DNA from: Coxiellaceae bacterium
GTDB taxonomy: Bacteria; Pseudomonadota; Gammaproteobacteria; GCA-013414725
Direction: 5' to 3'
DNA length: 5,242 bases
NCBI GenBank assembly: GCA_013414725.1
Contig: CP058706.1
Span: 1,171,625-1,176,866 of the forward strand
Positions 1 through 4,925 of this stretch are shown one piece after another (positions within the stretch are counted from its first letter, which is position 1; every line of letters begins with the position of its first letter). Position numbers and translations under genes: made by a program. Under the pieces are notes generated by a model. That model did not search any database, had not been told where the DNA came from, and saw only the letters and a program-made list of their open reading frames with translations.

Positions 1-252
1 TCCTGCTTTGGTCTTAGGTCCTGTACTCATTCCTCCATGAAGTTTACAACGACCATTAATGAATATTCCTTTCTGTTTACAGGGTGTGCCTGCTCTGGTT
101 TTAGCGCCGCAAGTTAATCCTACTAAATCTTCCGGCAGAGGGGGTAAAAATGGCTTATGTTCACGTGACTCTTTCGATTGCCATACCTCAAATAATTTAT
201 CAATTTTCTTGATGTAGGCTCGAAGACGTTTACGCTGCTCTAATGTACTCAT
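1..252 (-). CDS. HGGxSTG domain protein, N-terminal 84 residues (runs off left edge)
   Basis: The open frame starts at ATG 252-250 and reaches position 1 without a stop, so the C-terminus is outside the window. Residues 1-30 are basic and helical (MSTLEQRKRLRAYIKKIDKL). A Cys-rich part follows, beginning CGAKTRAGTPCKQKG and ending CKLHGGMSTGPKTKAG. The pattern C-x6-TPC-x10-C-x2-HGG-x-STGPKT is the hallmark of the HGGxSTG family, small proteins common on plasmids, prophages and genomic islands. The Cys/His spacing suggests metal binding, but the family's function is not established. The ribosome site is weak (purine-rich AGAGAAAAAG about 6 bases upstream). The gene lies just beyond the origin-like repeats and points away from them, so it is probably a separate unit with its promoter in 300-340. 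Family call is firm; role is unknown. Confidence 0.8.
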   Translation of the reverse strand, partial: MSTLEQRKRLRAYIKKIDKLFEVWQSKESREHKPFLPPLPEDLVGLTCGAKTRAGTPCKQKGIFINGRCKLHGGMSTGPKTKAG

Positions 253-266
253 ATTTTACTTTTTCT

Positions 267-295
267 CTGTTATTTGCCTGTTATTCCCTGTTATT
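267..295. repeat. Three phased direct repeats of CTGTTATT
   Basis: Exact copies of CTGTTATT occupy 267-274, 278-285 and 288-295, spaced 11 and 10 bases, close to one helical turn, so a protein could contact all three on one face. On the minus strand they read AATAACAG and lie between the proposed promoter and the start codon of the HGGxSTG gene. They differ from the GTAAAC iterons next to them. They could be a regulator site for that gene or a second class of origin repeat. Confidence 0.6.
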
Positions 296-311
296 AAGCA
301 TTGAATCTTAC

Positions 312-339
312 TTTATAGCACCCAATGATAAATTGTAGA
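312..339 (-). promoter_or_regulatory. Candidate promoter of the HGGxSTG gene
   Basis: On the minus strand TATAAA (317-312) could be the -10 box, with TCTACA (339-334, four of six matches to TTGACA) as -35 after a 16-base spacer. Transcription would start near 305, giving a leader of about 50 bases that contains the CTGTTATT repeats. The -35 is weak, so this is a proposal only. Confidence 0.35.
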
Positions 340-345
340 TTTATC
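327..345. promoter_or_regulatory. Operator-like dyad GATAAAT-N5-ATTTATC
   Basis: A perfect 7-base inverted repeat (327-333 and 339-345) with a 5-base centre covers the proposed -35 box of the HGGxSTG gene and abuts the first GTAAAC palindrome at 346-359. Its size and position suit a dimeric repressor site linking control of the neighbouring gene to the origin. The binding protein is unknown. Confidence 0.4.
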
Positions 346-573
346 GTTTACCAGTAAACAATGGGTAAACAATCTTTTGATAGGATTGTTTACTTGATGG
401 TAAACAAAAAGGTTAGTTTACCAGCTAAGTAAACAATAATTTCTTTATTTTTCAGTAAATTAAATAGATTGTTTACTAAAAACATGTGTAAACAGTGCGC
501 AGGTAAACCAGTAAACAATCAGACTTTTAAGTAATTTTTAGTAAACAACAAGGTAAACAATCGGTAAACAATC
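346..573. other. Iteron array, candidate replication origin
   Basis: Fourteen copies of GTAAAC lie within 228 bases. In plus orientation they start at 354, 365, 400, 429, 488, 503, 511, 541, 553 and 564. In minus orientation they are at 346-351, 384-393, 416-421 and 467-476. The fullest form GTAAACAATC occurs exactly at 365-374, 511-520, 553-562 and 564-573, and inverted at 384-393 and 467-476. Some copies form palindromes, for example GTTTACCAGTAAAC at 346-359. The 430-466 stretch is nearly pure A+T and could be the melting region. No consensus DnaA box (TTATCCACA) was seen. Known iterons of helicase-encoding plasmids are reiterated sites beside the rep gene, which fits. The last copy overlaps the stop codon of the helicase gene. 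Origin function is inferred; the repeats are directly visible. Confidence 0.75.
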
Positions 574-1636
574 ATTTTGTTCGCTTCCAATTAGCTGCAA
601 TCTTCATTGGGTTTTTTCCACGGGAAAATTGAATAACACCTTCTGACTCTAGCTCGTTTTTTAAACGTGATACCATTCCTTTAGTGACACCTAGCTCCTG
701 CGAAGCCTGGGTTACATTAATTCCTTCGTCACCAGCATCATTAATTAGCTGGATTAATCTATCTTTGGTCGACTCTTCGAGGCTTGTAAGCTCCCAAGCT
801 AGGCTACCATTATCCTTCACTAATGAGGCAATGAAAGATTCTACGGGTTTTCCATAACAGCCACGAGATTTTGTAAAAACAACCTGGAATCTACACCCTT
901 CAGTATTAGTGACATCGTCTGATTTAATAAGCTTGATGCTAGTATCTAAGTGATCTTCACGTGCACCAGTACCTCTCTGTTCACCGCCCTTCCCGCAATG
1001 GTGCACAATTAGGACAGCTGTGCCTCTTCGACGGCAAGCAATTAGAAAAGGCAACATGTGGTTGCGCCAATCATCTGCTTTGTCTTCTCTAATATTGGTA
1101 AGCGAGGAAAGATTATCTAGTATCAGCAAATCGATATTGCATTTATTTAATAGAGTCAAGATTGCCTGCTGAGTGGTATCATCTGAAATACATAAATCTT
1201 TTTCGTATTTTGCGTAAAACAGTTCGTGTGATAATACTTGTAAGTTTCCTTTAGGTTTTTCATTAACAAATTCCCGAAGTCTTTGCCGTATATCGCTTAA
1301 AGCCATTTCGCCATCTACGTACAACACATTGCGTGGTCTAGATACAGGCCATTTCATAAAGCTTTTATTCCCGGCCAGATAACCAGCTAAACTTAACGCA
1401 AAGTGTGTTTTCCCCAATCCCCTTTCAGCTGCGACCATTGCCAACCCGCCCGCTGGTAGCCAGGGAAGTATTTTCTCACGAACGGGTAAATCTATTCCTA
1501 ACAGACCTTCAAAATCTAAGACGGCATCTCCAAGATTGATAATAGGTCGTAATACCGATGGCGCATTGATCAATGAATCTGATTGCGGTAGAGTACCAAA
1601 TTGATCATTCAACTCTTGTAACGTTTGATCTTTCAT
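572..1636 (-). CDS. repA: RepA-like AAA_25 replicative helicase with C-terminal winged helix
   Basis: This 354-residue protein is a RecA-fold hexameric helicase of the plasmid RepA (AAA_25) type, expected to unwind DNA at the origin using ATP. Walker A is at about 70-77 (AERGLGKT), the DGE acidic motif at 108-110, and Walker B at 170-179 (LLILDNLSSL). The family's VHHCGKGG...RGTGARED segment spans about 211-228, followed by a KSRG motif near 256. The first Walker A position is Ala rather than Gly, which occurs in this family. Residues 288-354 look like a winged helix-turn-helix (INVTQASQELGVTKGMVSRL), not part of RSF1010-type RepA, and may contact the adjacent iterons. ATG 1636 follows an AGAAGG-like site and lies 8 bases after the stop of the upstream gene, so it is the last gene of the operon. 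The frame is intact despite T6 and A5 runs. The symbol reflects family, not proven orthology. Confidence 0.9.
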   Translation of the reverse strand: MKDQTLQELNDQFGTLPQSDSLINAPSVLRPIINLGDAVLDFEGLLGIDLPVREKILPWLPAGGLAMVAAERGLGKTHFALSLAGYLAGNKSFMKWPVSRPRNVLYVDGEMALSDIRQRLREFVNEKPKGNLQVLSHELFYAKYEKDLCISDDTTQQAILTLLNKCNIDLLILDNLSSLTNIREDKADDWRNHMLPFLIACRRRGTAVLIVHHCGKGGEQRGTGAREDHLDTSIKLIKSDDVTNTEGCRFQVVFTKSRGCYGKPVESFIASLVKDNGSLAWELTSLEESTKDRLIQLINDAGDEGINVTQASQELGVTKGMVSRLKNELESEGVIQFSRGKNPMKIAANWKRTK

Positions 1637-1644
1637 TTTTGTTT

Positions 1645-1976
1645 TTACCTTCTAAATACGGTTAAAGAGCCATTGTTAGTGTCAATGGCTCTCACAATTT
1701 TTGCTTTTGCAGATAAAAGTGCATGGGCAGTTTTTCTTACTAAATCCTCTGAGGCTTCTCCTGTATTAATTAGTAGCACAGACATATCTGCCACTGGCCA
1801 TTCATAGCTGTAGGGAGAATCATGCGGAGGCAAAGCTAGTACTATTTGTGATGTAGTAAAAGCTTTTGCAGCTTCGAATGCTCGATGGCCAATTAGGACA
1901 TACAGGTCATTAGAAAGCTGTAATCCTTTTTGAATTTGCTCTCTAAGACGCCTGCCATAAGGGGAAATTTTCTCAT
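1645..1976 (-). pseudogene. Unknown 110-residue operon protein, one frameshift near its start
   Basis: The ATG at 1976-1974 overlaps the stop of the upstream gene (ATGA) and has a strong AAGGGAG site about 8 bases before it, so it is the natural start. That frame dies after 27 codons. Adding one A to the A4 run (T4 on plus, 1968-1971) gives a continuous 110-residue frame beginning MRKISPYGRRLREQ and ending in TNNGSLTVFRR at 1645. It contains SNDLYVLIGHRAFEAAKAF, then QIVLALPPHDSPYSYEW, then VADMSVLLINTGEASEDLV. The alternating hydrophobic strands and helices suggest a small alpha/beta fold, but I do not recognise the family. Without repair the only starts are non-ATG, such as TTG 1833, which would delete the N-terminal half. 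It is either a sequencing artefact in an intact gene or a recent mutation. Its place beside the helicase suggests a role in replication or copy control. Confidence 0.7.
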
Positions 1977-2119
1977 TGAAACTTCTCCCTTAATAATTGC
2001 AATTCACGGGTAAACCAGCGGGTTATTTCTTTCGATGGTTCATTTCGATATGCTTTTTGCTTAACAACTTCGGCAATTCTGGAGAGCTCTTTAGATATCT
2101 TCTGTTCTTGTTTAAACAT
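1973..2119 (-). CDS. Small helical 48-residue operon protein
   Basis: ATG 2119-2117 to TGA 1975-1973 encodes 48 residues, starting MFKQEQKISKELSRIAEVV and ending ITRWFTRELQLLREKFQ. It is charged, Lys/Glu-rich and probably two helices, with no Cys and no signal or membrane segment. I do not recognise a family. Evidence that it is real is positional: its start overlaps the stop of the upstream gene by 8 bases (ATGTTTAA), its stop overlaps the next start (ATGA), and a GGGAG site lies about 10 bases upstream. Such translational coupling is typical of a co-regulated replication operon. It may be a protein-binding accessory factor, but no function can be assigned. Confidence 0.72.
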   Translation of the reverse strand: MFKQEQKISKELSRIAEVVKQKAYRNEPSKEITRWFTRELQLLREKFQ

Positions 2120-2350
2120 TTTTATTTTCTCCCATCAGAATATATTCACCGATGCGATGTGCCTGGTTCATATCATCAAAGATAGTTGTCCAATGGGTAA
2201 CTATGTTGTACCCAGATCGGCGTAATTCCAAAATTCGCGCTGGAGGGTGAAGAATGTTTAATTTTGCTCGAGCATCGACTGTAGTGATTCGATGGTACTT
2301 TTAAGCCATCCCAGCAATCGGACTCTTTGGTTGTGGGCATTATCAAACAT
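2112..2350 (-). pseudogene. HTH_39 DNA-binding protein, single frameshift
   Basis: ATG 2350-2348 with a GAGGTG site overlaps the end of the upstream gene by 8 bases. The frame stops after 30 codons, but adding one A to the A4 run (T4 on plus, 2299-2302) gives a continuous 79-residue protein. The repaired protein contains NQRVRLLGWLKKYHRITTVD followed by ARAKLNILHPPARILELRRS and GYNIVTHW. This is a close match to the HTH_39 family (PF14090 as I recall it): small helix-turn-helix proteins of phages and plasmids with an LxIxHPxARIxELRxxGxxIxT core. The fit of the repaired product to a known domain is strong evidence for the repair. It ends at TAA 2114-2112, inside the start of the next gene. It is probably a regulator of the replication operon. 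It may be intact in the organism if the missing base is a sequencing error. Confidence 0.78.
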
Positions 2351-2606
2351 GGGACACCTCACATTGGCTAGTAGAAATTTTTACTTGATGCTGATTGATC
2401 CAATTAACGACATCTGCTTTACGATATAGACATTTGTGTTTGACCTTAATATAAGGAATGCCGTCACCTGCCCACCGTTCTCTTTCGAGCAGGCTATTAG
2501 AACAGCACCGAACCGCCGCTATGGTTTTTTGATCAAATAAAGCTTCAAGTGGCGCTTGCCAGAATTCTTGAAGAATTTTTGTTTTTTCTATATTGGAATT
2601 TTTCAT
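2343..2606 (-). CDS. AlpA-like helix-turn-helix regulator
   Basis: An 87-residue protein whose residues 23-72 fit the AlpA/HTH_17 (excisionase, MerR-like) fold. It begins LFDQKTIAAVRCCSNSLLER as the helix-turn-helix, then RWAGDGIPYIKVKHKCLYRK, then ADVVNWI as the wing and closing helix. Family members bind DNA and act as excisionases or activators for phages, islands and plasmids. ATG 2606 is preceded by AAGGA at about 8 bases, a good ribosome site. It is the first gene of the five-gene operon, and its stop overlaps the start of the HTH_39 gene. The 125-base region upstream carries strong dyads that could be its own operator. The family is firm; whether it drives excision or only regulates replication cannot be told because no integrase lies in the window. 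Confidence 0.85.
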   Translation of the reverse strand: MKNSNIEKTKILQEFWQAPLEALFDQKTIAAVRCCSNSLLERERWAGDGIPYIKVKHKCLYRKADVVNWINQHQVKISTSQCEVSHV

Positions 2607-2668
2607 AAATTTTCCTTGTTAATGGTTAATGACAGGAAAAATTATGAATGATTCTTAAACATGAGGGT

Positions 2669-2698
2669 GGCAACTGCCAAAAATTGCTGGCAGTTGCC
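2669..2698. promoter_or_regulatory. Perfect 10-base dyad upstream of the AlpA-like gene
   Basis: GGCAACTGCC (2669-2678) and GGCAGTTGCC (2689-2698) are exact inverted copies around a 10-base centre; the flanking T/A extends the stem to 11. There is no T run on the minus-strand exit side, so it is a poor intrinsic terminator for the long gene ending at 2732. It lies 63 bases before the AlpA-like start, a suitable operator position. It could also act as an mRNA-end stabilising hairpin. Confidence 0.5.
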
Positions 2699-2703
2699 AA
2701 AAT

Positions 2704-2739
2704 AACAGTAAATGGAAATCTACTGTTTATTCTAAACAG
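2704..2739. repeat. Two overlapping dyads at the end of the long gene
   Basis: AACAGTA (2704-2710) pairs with TACTGTT (2721-2727). CTGTTTA (2723-2729) pairs with TAAACAG (2733-2739) around a 3-base loop that overlaps the stop codon at 2734-2732. The two share bases and are mutually exclusive, so they could act as alternative hairpins ending or stabilising the minus-strand transcript. Neither is followed by a clear T run. Confidence 0.4.
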
Positions 2740-3907
2740 ATTGCTTCTGAAGTAAGGGTTCTATAAGGGCAAGCCCCGCACCAATCTTTTCCCTTAGTTG
2801 TCTTTCGCTAAGACCAGGGGGAATCGATCATTTTCACTTGTTATGAGTGGCGATAATTCCTTAACGAGGGCGCTAACACTAACCTCTGCATTAGCAGAGG
2901 CATTTTTTTACGCTTTGCGCAGTATGTGGCTAGTAAGCCTATAATCTTAAGAAGATTATTCTCTATTTTTTGTTTATTAGGCTGCTCCGATGGCTTATTA
3001 TTTTCAGGAAATATACCCGCTTTCTTTGCAATTATCTTGTACTCTTCAGTAAGATTAGGATAATTTTCACATTCATATACAAATCTTTTTCTATTGCTTT
3101 CCAGAGTTCATCTGGCACCGACAAAGTACCAGAAGGGCTGTTAAGTGCTCTGTTAATATAAGAATAAGGATGGTTTTCTGGGCTATCAAGCCATGTATCA
3201 ATAGTCTCAAATTTATTTTTAATTTCATTACGATATTCTTCAGGAACTCTTATATATCTAATGGCTTTGCCATCGGAATCAAAGTCGATGCTTATTTCTA
3301 TTTTTCGTCCAGTATATGGTACATGATGCCTTTGCCATGATGTAAACATTGAATGTTTTGAGGGTCTAATTTGCATATGAGCACAGCGACTTCATATTTT
3401 TTCCATTTATCTTTCTCAGCCCAATACTCAAAGTCTATATTTGAAGTATGTCTGGGACTTTCTTTTTTGGAGCAAGGTTAATACCAATATAATTTGCAAG
3501 ACAAGGGAATGATGATGTATATCGCTCCTTATTCTCATCAGTAATACAATAATTTAAAAACTTTCTCTTTATTTCAATAAATAACTTTTGGGGTATCTCG
3601 ATCTCTTCCTTTAGTGCTTTATTAATCCACCAAAAGGATGGTGATTACCTGGGTTCCAAGTGATCATTGTGCGTGCGAAAGTTTCTACATGCTTATATTC
3701 TTTTGGAAATTCCAAATCCCATTTTTATCTACTAAATTTGGATCAACTTCTTTAAGAAGACAGCCTGCTTGGAACCAGCTCCAATAATCCATTATTACCC
3801 AATCTTTATAATTAGGTTCCAGATAATTTTCTTCTGAATCGGAATCTATGCCGCTTAACTTTGGATCATTGGAATTAGAATAAAGTCTTTCATGTGATTT
3901 TTTTCAT
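2732..3907 (-). pseudogene. Tandem-duplicated unknown protein (~394 residues) broken by about eight frameshifts
   Basis: No single frame exceeds 114 residues, yet consecutive pieces join if single bases are added in short runs at about T5 3722-3726, A4 3632-3635, T6 3463-3468, 3344-3358, T5 3086-3090, T7 2903-2909 and G5 2817-2821. One more adjustment is needed near the start (T7 3898-3904 and nearby bases). The joined protein has two similar units. The first has WSWFQAGCLLKEVDPN, FPKEYKHVETFARTM, WNPGNHHPFWWINKAL, then IPQKLFIEI. The second has KYEVAVLICKLDPQN, VPEEYRNEIKNKFET, SPENHPYSYINRALN, then VPDELWKAI. The tail has KIENNLLKIIGLL and ends GLALIEPLLQKQSV at TAG 2734-2732. ATG 3907 is preferred because GAGGAG (3922-3917) lies 9 bases upstream. 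I do not recognise a named family. Coding reality is strong; whether it is dead or only mis-sequenced is open. Confidence 0.75.
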
Positions 3908-3940
3908 TATCATGCGCTCCTCAACGCCCTCAATTTAAAA

Positions 3941-3998
3941 TGCCAAAACCAGGCCAGTGAGGTGCTGGTTCTTCGCCCCGTCGGGCTAGGTTTTGGCA
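3941..3998 (-). ncRNA. Structured intergenic element with three-way-junction fold
   Basis: A perfect 10-base outer stem (TGCCAAAACC 3941-3950 with GGTTTTGGCA 3989-3998) encloses two smaller hairpins. These are CCAG/CTGG (3954-3957 and 3965-3968) and GCCC/GGGC (3975-3978 and 3983-3986). On the minus strand it begins 12 bases after the stop of the 85-residue gene and ends before the ribosome site of the long gene, followed by ATTTTAAATT. It could be an intercistronic terminator or attenuator, a small RNA, or a single-strand recognition site such as an oriT or recombination fold. It lacks a proper T tract. The inverted repeats are certain; the RNA role is a guess. Confidence 0.45.
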
Positions 3999-4010
3999 GA
4001 CTCGTTTATT

Positions 4011-4267
4011 TCATGGTTTTAACTCAGTGTATTCCTTATACAGAATATTGGCTAAAAATTTTCCTTCTGAAACTAGGTTTTTATTGTTTCTGTATATCTT
4101 TCAATTGTTTCTTTATCGCTATAAATTTCTAGGCCTGAAGTTTCCATCATCATAGAAGACAAAGCTTCAGCCTGGCCTAAGCATCTATCGATATTGTTAA
4201 TTAAGTCAAGAGCTTCTATACCACTGCGAAGTTGATAGATTGCATCATCATATATATCTTTTTCCAT
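4011..4267 (-). CDS. Small helical protein, 85 residues after one frameshift repair (64 as read)
   Basis: ATG 4267 has AAGGA about 8 bases upstream. As read, the frame stops at TAG 4075-4073 after 64 residues. Adding one A to the A5 run (T5 on plus, 4078-4082) continues it as IKNLVSEGKFLANILYKEYT and ends at TGA 4013-4011, giving 85 residues. The protein is acidic and all-helical, with no signal peptide or membrane span. It contains EALDLINNIDRCLG, the same EALDxIx6LG spacing as EALDSIHRSIASLG in the gene just upstream at 4316-4747, so the two are probably paralogues and co-transcribed (48 bases apart). I cannot name the family. The truncated 64-residue form remains possible if the sequence is correct. 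Confidence 0.7.
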
Positions 4268-4315
4268 TTCTAAATTCCTTTTAAATTAATAAATATTGTC
4301 AAGGCTACTAGCTAA

Positions 4316-4747
4316 TTAACCTCTTCTCTGTAATTCATATTCTGCATTGGATTTGAAGGAAAGAAGGTCAGTTGCCATTCTACCTAGCATTTGAAAAAGA
4401 TAACCCATACTACTTATGCTACCACTATCTATTCCTGCATCTTCATTTTCTACAGCAACGGCCAGTACATCTCCAAGACTTGCAATGCTTCTATGTATCG
4501 AATCAAGTGCTTCTTCACAGCAGTGGTCTATGGTCTTTAAAAGGCTGGTAGGGGTATTTTCGTGGTGTAATGGCGAACCAATAGGGCATTTTTGTAATAA
4601 ATCAAATATTGCGCTGACAGGAAAGTTGTAATCGTATTCATATTCCTTTTCAGGCGACTGTTGATATTGGTCATTGGCAGAAGAGTGTGAGTAATAGCCA
4701 TTCATTTGCGGTTTAGCTTGCTGAGCAGTAAAATTAACGTTCTCCAT
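4316..4747 (-). CDS. Unknown 143-residue small helical protein
   Basis: ATG 4747 is preceded by a strong AAGGAG site about 8 bases away. The first 45 residues are polar and probably disordered (rich in Asn, Gln, Ser, Tyr; includes DQYQQSPEKEYEYDYNFP). Residues from about 45 onward are helical: SAIFDLLQKCPIGSPLHHE, then SLLKTIDHCCEEALDSIHRS, then IASLGDVLAVAVENEDAG, then SMGYLFQMLGRMATDLLSF. No catalytic motif, signal or membrane segment is visible. The helical C-terminal half resembles the downstream 85-residue protein. The frame is intact, in contrast to its neighbours. It is transcribed away from the divergent region 4748-4925. Such small acidic helical proteins are frequent on plasmids and islands, but I cannot assign a function. 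Confidence 0.8.
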   Translation of the reverse strand: MENVNFTAQQAKPQMNGYYSHSSANDQYQQSPEKEYEYDYNFPVSAIFDLLQKCPIGSPLHHENTPTSLLKTIDHCCEEALDSIHRSIASLGDVLAVAVENEDAGIDSGSISSMGYLFQMLGRMATDLLSFKSNAEYELQRRG

Positions 4748-4778
4748 GATTGGATCTCCTTAAATTTCAGTTGTGGAA

Positions 4779-4811
4779 GGGGTGGTCAGTGTTTCAGGCA
4801 CTGCTCGCCCC
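4779..4811. promoter_or_regulatory. Hairpin/dyad upstream of the 143-residue gene
   Basis: CAGTG (4787-4791) pairs with CACTG (4799-4803), and outer GGGG (4779-4782) with CCCC (4808-4811), separated by a symmetric 4-base internal loop. It lies 32-64 bases upstream of the start at 4747, so it would fall in the leader or promoter of that minus-strand gene. It could be an operator or a leader hairpin. No convincing promoter boxes were found beside it. Confidence 0.4.
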
Positions 4812-4885
4812 ACTCTTAACCAATGATTACCCACATTGGCATGGGATGGTGCCAGTCTCCCAGCACAGCATTCTTTCCCCCTCTA

Positions 4886-4907
4886 TGAGGGTGATTTTCA
4901 ACCCTCA
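4886..4907. promoter_or_regulatory. Operator-like dyad TGAGGGT-N8-ACCCTCA
   Basis: A perfect 7-base inverted repeat (4886-4892 and 4901-4907) with an 8-base centre covers where the -35 region of the 4926 gene would be, just before its extended -10. This is a classic repressor position and would suit autoregulation of a toxin-antitoxin pair. The binding protein is unknown. Confidence 0.5.
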
Positions 4908-4910
4908 CTT

Positions 4911-4919
4911 TGTTATAAT
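4911..4919 (+). promoter_or_regulatory. Extended -10 promoter TGTTATAAT
   Basis: TATAAT at 4914-4919 is a perfect -10 with TG at 4911-4912, the extended -10 consensus; no good -35 is present, as expected for this class. Only 6 bases separate it from ATG 4926, so transcription should begin at or very near the A of the start codon and give a leaderless mRNA. Confidence 0.7.
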
Positions 4920-4925
4920 GTCAGC

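Noticed and set aside
346..573. CRISPR array
   Set aside because: Repeats are only 6-10 bases, occur in both orientations and have irregular short spacing, so they fit iterons rather than a CRISPR.
1625..1807. 60-residue plus-strand open frame
   Set aside because: It lies antisense to the 110-residue operon gene, has no ribosome site and no family-like sequence.
1645..1833. 62-residue gene starting at TTG 1833
   Set aside because: Protein-like sequence continues upstream in the same frame to the frameshift near 1970, so this is the C-terminal part of the 110-residue gene.
1997..2185. 62-residue plus-strand open frame
   Set aside because: It is antisense to the 48-residue and HTH_39 genes, which have start/stop coupling; the hydrophobic Phe-rich sequence is typical of a reverse frame of A-rich coding DNA.
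2669..2698. Intrinsic terminator for the long gene
   Set aside because: The stem is strong but no T run follows on the minus strand, so it was listed as an operator-like dyad instead.
2970..3161. 63-residue plus-strand open frame with a membrane-like start
   Set aside because: It is antisense to the repaired long gene; its hydrophobicity comes from T-rich complement of Lys-rich coding sequence.
3032..3376. Separate 114-residue minus-strand gene starting MQIRPSKHSMF
   Set aside because: It is a middle fragment of the long frameshifted gene: both ends join protein-like sequence in neighbouring frames, its start has no ribosome site, and its centre is the second copy of the duplicated unit.
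3941..3998. Integron attC site
   Set aside because: The ends lack the GTTRRRY-type core and its complement, and no cassette structure or integrase is visible.
4416..4631. 71-residue plus-strand open frame
   Set aside because: It is fully antisense to the intact 143-residue gene, which has a strong ribosome site.
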